DNA of 64,000 bases from DATLGB01 sp038258425 (GCA_038258425.1 JBBSPV010000003.1:1-64000), one strand, 5' to 3'. Positions 36,233 through 45,797 are shown, numbered from the stretch's first letter. Numbers and translations are program-made. The notes: a model not told the origin generated them from the sequence alone.

Positions 36233-36983
36233 TGGACAGCACCTCCCTTGCGAGCTTGCGGTAGGAGTCCGCCGCCACCCCGTTGGGCTCGTACTTGAGC
36301 ACCGACATGCCCTTCACGGGAGCTTCGGCGAAGCGGACCGTCTTGCGGATGCGCGAGGCGAAGACCCGGTCACCGAAGTTCTCCTCGAGGATCTCGATCG
36401 CCTCCTTGGCGTGGATCGTCCGCGAGTCGACCAGGGTGGGCAGGATGCCCTCGATGTCGACGTTGGGATTGAGGTTCTCGCGGATCATCGAGAGGGTGTT
36501 CGTGAGCTGGATCAGCCCCCGCATCGACAGATACTCGCACTGCACGGGGACGATCACCTTGTCGGCGGCCGTCAGGGCGTTGATGGTGAGCAGGCCGAGG
36601 GAGGGCGGCGTGTCGATGCAGACGAAGTCGTAGTCGTCGTGGATCGCCCGCAGCGCCTTCTCCAGCGAGCGCTCGCGGCCGATCTTCGTCGACATCATCA
36701 TCTCCGCGCCCGCGAGGTCGATCGACGCGCAGGCGACGTCGATCTCGCGGCGGCGGATGACCTCGGCGATCGGCAGGTCGTGGACGAGCACGTCGTACAT
36801 CGAGCGCTCGAGCGTGTCGGGGTCGATGCCCTGGGACATCGTGAGATTGCCCTGCGGGTCCATGTCGACGCACAGCACGCGGTGCCCCTCCTCGGCGAAG
36901 GCCGCCGCCAGGTTGAGCGTCGTGGTCGTCTTCGCGACGCCGCCCTTCTGGTTGGCGAACGCGATCACCTTGGCCTTGCTCAA
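36219..36983 (-). CDS. ParA/Soj-type chromosome partitioning ATPase
   Basis: A 254-residue deviant-Walker ATPase. It has FANQKGGVAKTTTTLNLAAAF (in parts; deviant Walker A KGGVAKTT), VDMDPQGN, IDTPPSLG and PVQCEYLSMRGL, all typical of Soj/ParA. Start chosen at TTG 36983 because GGAG lies 6 nt upstream; the frame is open to 37010. No parB or parS site (TGTTTCACGTGAAACA) was found nearby. The end overlaps ftsZ by 14 bp, implying coupled synthesis of the two. Confidence 0.92.
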   Translation of the reverse strand: MSKAKVIAFANQKGGVAKTTTTLNLAAAFAEEGHRVLCVDMDPQGNLTMSQGIDPDTLERSMYDVLVHDLPIAEVIRRREIDVACASIDLAGAEMMMSTKIGRERSLEKALRAIHDDYDFVCIDTPPSLGLLTINALTAADKVIVPVQCEYLSMRGLIQLTNTLSMIRENLNPNVDIEGILPTLVDSRTIHAKEAIEILEENFGDRVFASRIRKTVRFAEAPVKGMSVLKYEPNGVAADSYRKLAREVLSNGQA

Positions 36984-37217
36984 GGCGTGCTCCGATCGGG
37001 AGGGTTCCAAGCCATCGTGGGATGCCCTTTCGGCACGCCTGCGCCCGTTCCTCCGTCAGCCGCCTCGACGCCCACCGCTCCGAAAGCCGGTGCGACGGGT
37101 TATGTCCGTCGATCGCTTATCGGGTCGATCTTGCCGCCGGTTTCCGGCAAGGCGTTCGTTACGTGTCCAGGAGCAAGGCGGCGCGCGATGCGGCGCCGTT
37201 ATTCAACAGGAGGCAGA

Positions 37218-38375
37218 ATGTTTCGAAGGATGACGCTGGCCCTTGCGGTCGGCGCTGCGACGCTCGGCGTGACCGCCGGGCAGGCGTCCGCCGCGGACGT
37301 CGGCGTGACCACGGCCAAGCGCCTGGTCTTCACCGCCAACGCGGGTGAGGCCAACGCCGTGACGATGACGCCCGCCGGCGACGGCGTGACGATCAACGAC
37401 ACCGGGGCGGCGCTGTCGAACACCACGTACGCCGGGACGTGCACCCTCGGCCCGGACTCCTTCACCGCGACCTGTCCGGGGGTCCTCTCGGTCTCCGTGC
37501 GCCTCGGCGACATGAGCGACGCGCTCGACATGAGCGCCCTCGCCCAGGCGGGCGTCGTCCTCGCGGGTGACGGCAACGACCTCGTGGCGGGCGGGACGGG
37601 CAACGACCGCATCGTCGGCGAGGGCGGCCGCGACACGATCACCGCCAACGGCGGCAACGACCTCATCAAGGTCAGGGGCGGGGCCATCGACTCCGTCAAC
37701 TGCGGCGACGGCGCCGACACGGTCGACGCCGACGCGGCGGACTACCTCGACGCGTCCTGCGAGACGACCCCGACGTCCGGTGGAGGCTCCGGCGGCGGCT
37801 CGGGCCCCGGGCCGGCCCAGGGAGAGGCCCCCCTGCCGCCCCGCAACGGCTCGGGCCCCAAGCCCATCCTCCTGCCCTCGGCCCCGGGCACCCCGAGCCC
37901 CGTCGCCATCCCCTCGGGCAAGTGCCCGACGCTGTTCAAGGGCACGGGCGGCGCGGATCGCATCGACGGCACGGGTAAGGGCGACCGGATGTTCGGCTTC
38001 GGCGGCCGCGACATCCTCAACGGCCTCGGCGGCAACGACTGCCTCTACGGCGGCAAGGGCAGCGACCAGCTGTACGCCGGCCGTGGCAGTGACGTGATCC
38101 GGGCGGGCAAGGACGCAGACCGCGTCTACGCCGGCACGGGCTCCGACAAGGTCTACGGCGAGAAGGGCAACGACCGCCTATACGGCCAGAACGGCAACGA
38201 CCGCCTCAACGGCGGCAAGGGCCGCGACCGCATCTACGGCGGCCGGGGCAACGACCGGATCGACGCCCGTGACGGCCAGCGCGACGTCGTGCGCTGCGGC
38301 TCGGGTCGCGACACGGCCAAGGTCGACCGCAAGGACCGCGTCAGCGGCTGCGAGAAGGTCAGGCGCCGCGGCTAG
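37218..38375 (+). CDS. secreted RTX-like calcium-binding repeat protein
   Basis: A 385-residue exported protein with AGGAGG 5 nt before the ATG. Signal peptide MFRRMTLALAVGAATLGVTA, cleavage near QASA. An N-terminal beta domain (30-110) is followed by RTX-type nonapeptides (AGDGNDLVAGGTGNDRIVGEGG in parts), a Gly/Pro linker (about 190-235) and a second, longer repeat block with GGRDILNGLGGNDCLYGG-like units. It ends with a CG-x-GRD...KDRVSGCEKV cap shared with the two phosphatases downstream. Binds calcium by family analogy; it lacks the type I secretion signal of true RTX toxins. Confidence 0.87.
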   Translation: MFRRMTLALAVGAATLGVTAGQASAADVGVTTAKRLVFTANAGEANAVTMTPAGDGVTINDTGAALSNTTYAGTCTLGPDSFTATCPGVLSVSVRLGDMSDALDMSALAQAGVVLAGDGNDLVAGGTGNDRIVGEGGRDTITANGGNDLIKVRGGAIDSVNCGDGADTVDADAADYLDASCETTPTSGGGSGGGSGPGPAQGEAPLPPRNGSGPKPILLPSAPGTPSPVAIPSGKCPTLFKGTGGADRIDGTGKGDRMFGFGGRDILNGLGGNDCLYGGKGSDQLYAGRGSDVIRAGKDADRVYAGTGSDKVYGEKGNDRLYGQNGNDRLNGGKGRDRIYGGRGNDRIDARDGQRDVVRCGSGRDTAKVDRKDRVSGCEKVRRRG

Positions 38376-38391
38376 GACGACGGACGGGGCA

Positions 38392-38420
38392 GCCGGGCCG
38401 GTGCTCGTCACCGGCCCGGC
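38392..38420 (+). terminator. hairpin terminator after the RTX gene
   Basis: 12-bp arms GCCGGGCCGGTG and CACCGGCCCGGC around CTCGT, 16 bp after the stop; no T-tract. Confidence 0.6.
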
Positions 38421-38461
38421 CGCTGATCCGCTTCGGCGTTCTTCGCGTTAGTGGTAGATCA

Positions 38462-40963
38462 ATGGGCCGGTTGCCGCCAACCTTCCTCCTCCCCGTCGCG
38501 ATCGCGCTGACGGTCGTCGGTGTGGGCGCGCCCGCCGCCTCGGCGGCGACCGACCCCACGCTGACGCGCTACCCCTACCTGACGGACAGCGTCCAGGACT
38601 CGATCACGGTCAGCTGGGCGACGACCCGGGGGGCCGGCGCGGGCACGGTGCGGTGGGGACCGCAGGGGAACTGCGCGCTGAACACGACGACGGCGACGCA
38701 CAAGAAGGCGATCACGGTCAACAGCGTCCCGGAGTACCAGTGGCAGGCGGAGATTCCGGTCGACCCGGATACGCGCTACTGCTATCGGCCCCAGCTCGGG
38801 AGCATCGACCTGTTGGGCAGCGATCAATCGCCGGCCTTCACCTCGCAGGTGGCTGCGGGGTCCTCGGCGCCCTTCTCCTTCGCGGTCTTCGGCGACTGGG
38901 GGCAGGCGTACGCGAACTCCGCGAACCCCGACCAGGCCAACGTGCTGGCGCGGATGTCCGAGAGCGGCGCGCGCTTTGCCGTGATGACCGGCGACACCGC
39001 CTACCAGAGCGGCAGCCAGACCGCCTACGGCGATCTCCAGCAGAAGGGCACGGACATCAGCTCGGTCTTCGCGCCCGACTTCTGGACGGTTCCGGGCCGA
39101 TCGCTGCCGGTGTTCAACGTCACCGGCAACCACGGGTTCACCAACGGCGTCAACCAGGTCGACAACTGGCCGGAGGGCAACGCGACGAGCAGCAGTGGCG
39201 GCAAGTACGCGATGGAGCCCTACGGGTCGTACAACGGTTCTACGCCGACGACGTACCCGAGCTTCTGGTACGCGTTCGACGCCGGCAAGGCCCGCTTCTA
39301 CGTGCTCACCACGGCCTGGGCCGACCAGAATCCGAAAGGCGCTGACCCCTACGTTGCCGACGCGGCGGCGCACTGGACGCCGAGCAGCGCGGAGTACCAA
39401 TGGCTCAAGCAGGATCTGGCCAGCCATCCGCGGTCGCTGAAGTTCGCCTTCTGGCACTACCCGATCTTCGCGGACTCCTCGGGGCAGGGCTCGGACACCT
39501 ACCTGCAGGGCGGGTCGGGGACGCTGCAGGGGCTGCTCAACCAGAACAACGTCAACCTGGCCTTCAACGGGCACGCGCACGGCTATCAGCGCAACAAGCC
39601 CGATCCGGCCGGCCTCGTCACCTACGTCAACGGCAACGGCGGCGCCGATCTCGGCAAGGTCAGCGGCTGCACCGACATGGACCTCTACGCGATCGGCCGA
39701 GGCGGCTCGCACTGCGGCGCCGGACCGGCCGGACTCGGCGATGACCACGTGTTCGGCTTCTCCAAGGTGACCGTCGACGGCCAGCGGGTGACCGTCACCC
39801 CGACCGATGAGCTGGGCCGCACCTACGACGTGCAGACCTACACCTTCCCCAGCAGCGAGACGGACAAGACCAAGCCGAGCGTCCCGGCCGACCTCGCCGC
39901 CGGCGCCCCGGCCGCCAACCGCGTCGACCTCTCCTGGTCGGCCAGCACCGACAACGTCGGCGTCACCGGGTACCGGATCTACCGCGACGGCACCATGCTG
40001 AGCACCCTCACCGGTCCGGGGACCACCTACACCGACGCCACGGTCACGTCCGACACGGCCTATCGCTACCAGGTCACCGCGCTCGACGCGGCCGGCAACG
40101 AGTCCGCCAAGCAGTCCCCGGGGACGACCGTTCAAACCCCCGGCCTCCCCGACACCCAGCCACCGACCGCCCCCGGCGGCCTGCGCGCGACGGCCGACAC
40201 GGGCAGCCAGGTGGACCTCAGCTGGACGGCGAGCGCGGACAACGTCGGCGTGACCGGCTACCGGATCACCCGCAACGGCGTGCGCCTGCCCGACGCCCCG
40301 GCCGGCGCCACCTCCTACGGCGATCAGGAGGCGGAGCTCGGCGTGCCTGCCACGTACACGGTGCGAGCCTTCGACGCGGCGGGCAATCTGTCCGCCGCCA
40401 GCGTCGCGACCGTGACTCCTGGCAGCGGGACCGCCGTCGTGCCGGCGGCTCCCGGGCGCGCAGTGCCACCCGCAGCGGCGCCGCCCGCCGGCCAGGCCGT
40501 CGCGGGCTCCTCCTCGTCCTCGCCGGACGGCCCGGCGCGGCCCCGCGCCTGCGCCCGCAGCCGCAGGGGGACCAGGCGCGCCAACCACCTCAACGGCTCG
40601 TCCAAGGGCGACAAGCTGCGCGGCCTGCGCGGCAACGACGTCCTCGAGGGCCGCGGCGGCGACGACTGCCTCTACGGCAACCAGGGCCGCGACCGCCTCT
40701 ACGGCGGCTCCGGCCGCGACCGCCTCTACGGCGGCGACGGCAACGACGTGCTCTCCGGCGGCACCAACGACGACACCCTCACCGGCGGCGGCGGCCACAA
40801 CGTCTACCGCGCCGGCCGCGGCAACGACCGCATCCACGCCCGCAACCACCACCGCGACACCATCGACTGCGGCCCCGGCCGCGACCGCGTCACCGCCGAC
40901 CACCAAGACCGCCTGCGCCACTGCGAGCGGGTGCGGCGGGCGCGAGCTACCGCAGGCAAATAG
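38462..40963 (+). CDS. secreted purple acid phosphatase with FnIII and RTX-like domains
   Basis: An 833-residue exported enzyme. Signal peptide (1-28), N-terminal PAP beta-sandwich (about 32-130, PYLTDSVQDSITVSWAT), and a dimetal phosphoesterase domain with FGDWG (144-147), GDTAY (177-181), GNHG (222-225), FWHYP and NGHAHGY. Then come two fibronectin type III domains (about 455-545 and 555-645, both with VDLSW and DNVGVTGYRI), a Ser/Pro-rich linker and a C-terminal RTX-like block ending in DCGPGRDRV...RHCERV. GNHG replaces the usual GNHE/D, so the last residue differs. Probably releases phosphate from organic esters outside the cell. Confidence 0.88.
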   Translation: MGRLPPTFLLPVAIALTVVGVGAPAASAATDPTLTRYPYLTDSVQDSITVSWATTRGAGAGTVRWGPQGNCALNTTTATHKKAITVNSVPEYQWQAEIPVDPDTRYCYRPQLGSIDLLGSDQSPAFTSQVAAGSSAPFSFAVFGDWGQAYANSANPDQANVLARMSESGARFAVMTGDTAYQSGSQTAYGDLQQKGTDISSVFAPDFWTVPGRSLPVFNVTGNHGFTNGVNQVDNWPEGNATSSSGGKYAMEPYGSYNGSTPTTYPSFWYAFDAGKARFYVLTTAWADQNPKGADPYVADAAAHWTPSSAEYQWLKQDLASHPRSLKFAFWHYPIFADSSGQGSDTYLQGGSGTLQGLLNQNNVNLAFNGHAHGYQRNKPDPAGLVTYVNGNGGADLGKVSGCTDMDLYAIGRGGSHCGAGPAGLGDDHVFGFSKVTVDGQRVTVTPTDELGRTYDVQTYTFPSSETDKTKPSVPADLAAGAPAANRVDLSWSASTDNVGVTGYRIYRDGTMLSTLTGPGTTYTDATVTSDTAYRYQVTALDAAGNESAKQSPGTTVQTPGLPDTQPPTAPGGLRATADTGSQVDLSWTASADNVGVTGYRITRNGVRLPDAPAGATSYGDQEAELGVPATYTVRAFDAAGNLSAASVATVTPGSGTAVVPAAPGRAVPPAAAPPAGQAVAGSSSSSPDGPARPRACARSRRGTRRANHLNGSSKGDKLRGLRGNDVLEGRGGDDCLYGNQGRDRLYGGSGRDRLYGGDGNDVLSGGTNDDTLTGGGGHNVYRAGRGNDRIHARNHHRDTIDCGPGRDRVTADHQDRLRHCERVRRARATAGK

Positions 40964-41169
40964 GCACCAGGCGCGCAACCGCCGGCAGGTCGCGTGCTCG
41001 CCGCCTGTCACCTGTGACGCTCCGTCCCCCCGCCGGTCGCGCGAGAGGCGGACACGTGCCGCGAAGCGGCCGCCGCGCCGCCTCTTGCCGCTCACCGCTC
41101 GGGCCAGGAGGTGGTCGGGACGGAGACATCCCGGCGTCCGAGTGGTCCCCCGCCCCGTTGCACCACGTT

Positions 41170-43200
41170 ATGGTCAACAGGAACGTGGCCTGCGCTGAGC
41201 CCCTCTCCCGAGCCCGACGCCGGCGAGCGCTGTGCCTGGCCTTCGCCGCCATCCTCGCCTGCGCGCTCGGCGCGGCCGACGCCGGCGCGTACAGCCCGAA
41301 CCTCACCCGCTACCCGTACCTCACGGACTCCGTGCAGACCTCCGTGACGCTCAACTGGGCCACGGACCAGTCCGTCACCACGGGCAAGGTCGTCTACGGG
41401 CCCGCGCCCGGGTGCGCCGGCTCGCCGACGAAGTCGGCGTCCAAGACGGGCATCACGGTCAACGGCGTGGCCGAGTATCAGTGGAAGGCCGTCCTGCCGG
41501 TCGCGCCGGACACGACGTACTGCTACCGCGTCCTCTCCGGCGCGACCGACCTCCTCGCCCCGGACGCGTCCCCCCGGTTCACCTCGCAGGTCCGGGCCGG
41601 CTCGACGGCGCCGTTCACCTTCGCGGTGTTCGGCGACTGGGGCCAGGCCTACGACGGCTCCGCCAACCCGGACCAGGCCAACGTGCTCGCCCGGATGGCC
41701 GGCAGCGGCGCCCGCGTCGCGGTGATGACCGGCGACACGGCCTATCCCAACGGCTCCCAGACGAACTACGGCGATCTGCGCCAGACCGGCGCCGACATCA
41801 GCTCGGTGTTCGCCCCGAACTTCTGGACCCTCCCGGGCCGGTCGCTGCCGGTCTTCAACGTCACGGGCAACCACGGCTACAACGCCGGCTCGACTCAGAC
41901 CTCGATCTGGCCGGAGGGCAACGCGGCGGCCAGCTCGGGCGGCAGCTACAAGACCGAGCGCTACCCGTCCGTCGGCGGCTCGCGCTCGGACTACCCGTAC
42001 CCGAGCTTCTGGTACGCCTTCGACGCCGGGGCGGCCCGCTTCTACGTCCTCAACGGCGCGTGGAGCGACACGAACGGCTCCCTCGGCCCGTACCACACGG
42101 ACGCCATCCAGCACTTCGACCCCAGCAGCGCCCAGTACCGCTGGCTGGCCAACGACCTGGCCACCCACCCGCGCGCGCTGAAGTTCGCCTTCTGGCACTA
42201 CCCGCTCTACGCCGACACGTACAACGCCGGCTCGGACACCTACCTGCAGGGCGGCGCGGGCACCCTGCAGGGGCTGCTCAACGCCAACCGGGTCAACCTC
42301 GCCTTCAACGGGCACGCCCACGGCTACGAGCGCAACGCCTACGACGGCGGCGGCATGGCCTCCTACGTGTTCGGCAACGGCGGCGCCGACCTCGGGCCGG
42401 TCGGGCCGTGCAGCAGCTTCGACCGCTACGCCATCGGGGCCCACGGCAGCGCGTGCGGCGGGGCCCGCGGCGGCCAGCCCGACAGCTGGGTGTTCGGCTT
42501 CGCGAAGGTCACCGTCTCGGGTCAGCAGGTCAGGGTGGAGCCCACCGACTCGCTCGGCCAGACCTACGACATCCAGACCTACACGTTCCCCGACGGCCGC
42601 GACCCGAACTCCGGCCTCCCGGGGCCGCCCGTGCCGAGCCTGGGCACCCAGCCCGTGTCCGGGGGGGCGGCGCCGGCCGGCGTCGCGGCGCCGCCCGTCG
42701 CCGCCGGGACTCCGGAGAAGAGCAAGGCCTGCGCCATCCGGCGCACCGGCACCAAGGGCGCCAACCGCCTGCGCGGCACGTCGAAGGGCGACCGCCTGCG
42801 CGGTCTCGGCGGCGACGACAACATCAAGGGCTTCGGCGGCGACGACTGCCTGTACGGCAACCAGGGCCGCGACGACCTGACGGGCGGCACGGGCAAGGAC
42901 AAGCTCTACGGCGGGGACGGGGTCGACGTGCTCTACGGCGACTCCGGGCGCGACCGGTTGTCCGGCGGCGCCGGCCGCGACCTGCTGTCGGGCGGGACCG
43001 GCGACGACGTGCTCAAGGGCGGCGGCGGGCGCAACACCTATCGCGCCGGCCGCGGCAACGACCGCATCTACGCGCGCAACGGCGTGCGCGACCGGATCGA
43101 CTGCGGCAAGGGCCGCGACCGCGTGCGCGCGGACCGCAAGGATCGCGTGCGCCGCTGCGAGCGGGTCAGCCGCGCCCGCTACCGCAGGCCCAAGCGCTGA
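41170..43200 (+). CDS. secreted purple acid phosphatase with RTX-like domain (paralog)
   Basis: A 676-residue paralog of the preceding gene; the catalytic parts are nearly superimposable (FGDWGQAYDGSANPDQANVL, MTGDTAY, VTGNHGY, FWHYPLYADTY, FNGHAHGYERN). It lacks the two FnIII domains; a short Pro/Gly linker joins the enzyme to a longer RTX-like block with the same CG-x-GRDRV...CERV end. The frame is open from 41014, but I place the start at ATG 41170, where a signal peptide (RRRRALCLAFAAILACALGA) follows. The 206 bp before it hold no gene. A tandem duplication followed by domain gain or loss is the simplest account. Confidence 0.87.
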   Translation: MVNRNVACAEPLSRARRRRALCLAFAAILACALGAADAGAYSPNLTRYPYLTDSVQTSVTLNWATDQSVTTGKVVYGPAPGCAGSPTKSASKTGITVNGVAEYQWKAVLPVAPDTTYCYRVLSGATDLLAPDASPRFTSQVRAGSTAPFTFAVFGDWGQAYDGSANPDQANVLARMAGSGARVAVMTGDTAYPNGSQTNYGDLRQTGADISSVFAPNFWTLPGRSLPVFNVTGNHGYNAGSTQTSIWPEGNAAASSGGSYKTERYPSVGGSRSDYPYPSFWYAFDAGAARFYVLNGAWSDTNGSLGPYHTDAIQHFDPSSAQYRWLANDLATHPRALKFAFWHYPLYADTYNAGSDTYLQGGAGTLQGLLNANRVNLAFNGHAHGYERNAYDGGGMASYVFGNGGADLGPVGPCSSFDRYAIGAHGSACGGARGGQPDSWVFGFAKVTVSGQQVRVEPTDSLGQTYDIQTYTFPDGRDPNSGLPGPPVPSLGTQPVSGGAAPAGVAAPPVAAGTPEKSKACAIRRTGTKGANRLRGTSKGDRLRGLGGDDNIKGFGGDDCLYGNQGRDDLTGGTGKDKLYGGDGVDVLYGDSGRDRLSGGAGRDLLSGGTGDDVLKGGGGRNTYRAGRGNDRIYARNGVRDRIDCGKGRDRVRADRKDRVRRCERVSRARYRRPKR

Positions 43201-43237
43201 CGCCGGCCGGACCGTCGCCGCCGTAGCCTCTCCGGCG

Positions 43238-44371
43238 ATGCCGACCGTCGACGAGCTCCTCGAGGGCAAGCGCATCGCCATCTGCGGTGGTCCCGGGGGC
43301 GTCGGCAAGACGACGTGCGCGGCCGCCGTGGCGGCCGGGATGGCGCAGCGCGGCCTGACGGTGGCGGTCGTGACCATCGACCCGGCCCGCCGGCTCGCCG
43401 ACGCCCTGGGGCTCGAGCAGCTCGGCAACGAGCCCCGCCGGGTCGACCCGGCGCTGTTCGCGCCGCACGGCATGGAGCTGGAGGGGGAGCTCTGGGCCCT
43501 GATGCTCGACTCCAAGCGGACCTTCGACGGCCTGATCGAGGCGCTCGCGCCCGACGAGCAGGCCCGCGAGGACGTCCTGTCGAACCGGATCTACCAGCAG
43601 ATCTCGGGTGCCGTGGCCGGCTCGCAGGAGTTCACCGCGATCGCCAAGCTCTACGAGCTCGACCAGGAGGATCGCTTCGACCTCATCGTGCTCGACACGC
43701 CGCCGACGCGCAACGCGCTGGACTTCCTCGACGCGCCGGACCGGCTGACGGGGTTCCTCCAGGGCCGCGCGATCCGGATGTTCCTGCGGCCGGCCGGCTT
43801 CGGCTCCCGCATGCTCGGCGCCGGCACGGGCGTCGTCTTCGGCGTGCTGCGGCGCGTGACGGGCGTCGACCTGCTCGACGACCTCTCGACCTTCTTCCGC
43901 TCCATGGGCGGGATGGTCGACGGCATCGCCCAACGCGGCCGCCGCGTCAAGGCGCTGCTCTCGGATCCCGCCACGGCCTTCCTGCTCGTCACCTCGCTCG
44001 AGCGCGAGCCGGTCGAGGAGACGGTGTTCTTCCGCCGCCGGCTCGCCGACCAACAGCTGCCCTTCGGGGGCCTGATCGTCAACCGGGTGCGCTCCGCGGT
44101 GCCGGGTGGCGGCGCCGGCGTGGAGGCCGCACTGGAGGCGAAGCTCGGTCCCGACCTCGCCGGCCGCGTGGCCGCCAGCGCCCACGACGCCGCGACGCTC
44201 GCCGACGCGGACGCGCTCGGCCTCCGGCACCTGCGCGCCGAGCTCGGCGACCCGCCCGTCGTCGTCGTCGGGCAGCTGCCGGGCGACGTGCATGACGTGG
44301 AGGGGCTCGCGCACGTCTGCGCGAGCCTGTTCGGGACGGCCGACCCCGCCGCGCTCCCCGCGACGGGCTGA
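43238..44371 (+). CDS. ArsA/Get3-type ATPase
   Basis: A 377-residue SIMIBI ATPase. P-loop CGGPGGVGKTTCAAAVA (about 16-32, with the intradimer Lys position occupied by G-G), switch I TIDPARRLADALGL, and switch II VLDTPPTRNALDFLDAP. One ATPase domain only, as in Get3 and in the actinobacterial pairs of ArsA-like proteins; no partner, arsenic gene or CxC metal motif is seen. ATG lies 8 nt after a TAGCCT -10 box. Function in bacteria not settled; tail-anchored protein targeting is only analogy. Confidence 0.87.
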   Translation: MPTVDELLEGKRIAICGGPGGVGKTTCAAAVAAGMAQRGLTVAVVTIDPARRLADALGLEQLGNEPRRVDPALFAPHGMELEGELWALMLDSKRTFDGLIEALAPDEQAREDVLSNRIYQQISGAVAGSQEFTAIAKLYELDQEDRFDLIVLDTPPTRNALDFLDAPDRLTGFLQGRAIRMFLRPAGFGSRMLGAGTGVVFGVLRRVTGVDLLDDLSTFFRSMGGMVDGIAQRGRRVKALLSDPATAFLLVTSLEREPVEETVFFRRRLADQQLPFGGLIVNRVRSAVPGGGAGVEAALEAKLGPDLAGRVAASAHDAATLADADALGLRHLRAELGDPPVVVVGQLPGDVHDVEGLAHVCASLFGTADPAALPATG

Positions 44372-44377
44372 CCCGAG

Positions 44378-44414
44378 CCGCGGCGCCGTCCTCCCAGGCC
44401 GGCCGGCGCCGCGG
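44378..44414. terminator. bidirectional hairpin terminator
   Basis: Arms CCGCGGCGCC and GGCGCCGCGG with a 17-nt loop in the 61-bp gap between convergent genes. Confidence 0.5.
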
Positions 44415-44432
44415 TGGGTCCGGGGCGCCGGC

Positions 44433-45692
44433 TCAGCCCGAGGCGGGCTCGGCCTCGGACGGGCTGTCGGCGGCGATCAGGCAGTCGGCGAGCCGGCGCA
44501 GGTCGGGATCGAGGTGGCCGCACAGCACGTCGCGCAGGGCCGCGCGCAGGCAGCCGCCGAGGTCGCCGATCAGCGCCTCGACCTCCGGCTCCGGGCGCAC
44601 GAGGCCGGCGACCGCGGCACGCTCGAGCGCGATGGCGCGCTGCAGGCGCGCCTCGAGCTCCGGGCGCTGCTCGGCGTGGGCGCAGATCGCGGCGAGCCGC
44701 TGGGGCAGTCCCGCGGGGCCGACCTCGGCCGGCTCGCCGAGCAGCGCCCGGCCGCAGAGCAGCCAGTCCGTGAGCGCCTCGAGGGCCGTCGGGCGCTCGC
44801 AGCCGAGCTCGAAGCGCCGCAGCGCCCAGGCGAGCTCCCCACCGCGCGGGATGCGGCGGTCCACGAGCGCGCAGAACGCGCGCAGCTGGTCCTCCTCCTC
44901 CGCCTCGAGCCGGCAGGCCTCGAGCGCGCGTCGGATGCCCGCGGCGAGCGGGACGTGCAGCCAGGGCCCGGTGCCCGTCCGCGCCCAGGCGCCCGGCCCG
45001 ACGGCGGGCTCGCCCTCGTCCCACAGGCGCAGCGCGGTCTGCAGGCGGCGCAGGCGCAGGCCGGCCTGCTCGAGCACGGGCGCAGCCTCGGTGGCCTCCT
45101 CCAGCCGGACGGCGGCAACGGTGGCCCAGCCGTCCAGGCGCAGCTCGTCCGGCGCGTCGCGGAGTGTCCCGGCCCGCACGAGCGCCAGGCCGTCGCCGAG
45201 CTCGACCCGCTCCGAATCGATGAGCAGGCCGTCGACCGGGGCGAGCACCTGGGTGAGCGTCACGTCGGCGTAGACCGCGCGCTCGAGCTCGCGGAAGGCG
45301 GCCTCGAAGCGCTCCCGCTCGAAGAGGAAGTCCGTCGCATCGGCCCAGACGGCGATCAGGAAGGCCTGGATGGCGGCGTCGCCGCGCTCGCGCGGGTCGG
45401 TGGGGACGGCGCGGACGCCGCGCCGGGCGAGGTAGTCCTCGAGGCCGCCGAGTCCCTCGAGGCCGCGCCGGGCGGCGCTGTGGCTCGGGAGCTTGACGAG
45501 CTCGGACCGGTGGTCGGCGATGAAGCCGCCGGTCAGCGGCCGGTAGCAGTACAGCGGCGCCGTGCTGCGGGTGGGCGGGGTCGAGTGGAGCTCGAAGGGG
45601 ACCTCGGCCCCGCCGGACACCTCGGCCGCGAGCTGCCAGGCGGCCTCCTCGACGAACGCGGCGAGGGCGTCGTGCAGTGCGCGGTTGTGCAT
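44433..45692 (-). CDS. hypothetical helical protein
   Basis: A 419-residue, acidic, cytosolic protein I do not recognise. N-terminal half mixed alpha/beta with PLYCYRPLTGGFIADHR; the C-terminal half is helical (LHVPLAAGIRRALEACRLEAEEEDQL..., FCALVDRRIPRGGELAWALRRFELG, LTDWLLCGRALLG), an arrangement reminiscent of the Apea-like HEPN group, but no R-x4-6-H motif can be pointed to. Long, continuous and with normal codon use, so a real gene. Convergent with the ArsA-like gene. Confidence 0.7.
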   Translation of the reverse strand: MHNRALHDALAAFVEEAAWQLAAEVSGGAEVPFELHSTPPTRSTAPLYCYRPLTGGFIADHRSELVKLPSHSAARRGLEGLGGLEDYLARRGVRAVPTDPRERGDAAIQAFLIAVWADATDFLFERERFEAAFRELERAVYADVTLTQVLAPVDGLLIDSERVELGDGLALVRAGTLRDAPDELRLDGWATVAAVRLEEATEAAPVLEQAGLRLRRLQTALRLWDEGEPAVGPGAWARTGTGPWLHVPLAAGIRRALEACRLEAEEEDQLRAFCALVDRRIPRGGELAWALRRFELGCERPTALEALTDWLLCGRALLGEPAEVGPAGLPQRLAAICAHAEQRPELEARLQRAIALERAAVAGLVRPEPEVEALIGDLGGCLRAALRDVLCGHLDPDLRRLADCLIAADSPSEAEPASG

Positions 45693-45797
45693 GGGCGCCC
45701 CTTACGCCGGGCGCCCGCGCGGTCCTCTACGGCGGTGACAGGCTTGCAGGGGCGGTTTCGCCCAGCGGTCCTCGCACGTTCGGATCTCCGGGCGCCG

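Noticed and set aside
36993..37217. parS site expected beside parA
   Set aside because: No TGTTTCACGTGAAACA-like palindrome in the gap; only a short TTGCCG/CGGCAA repeat.
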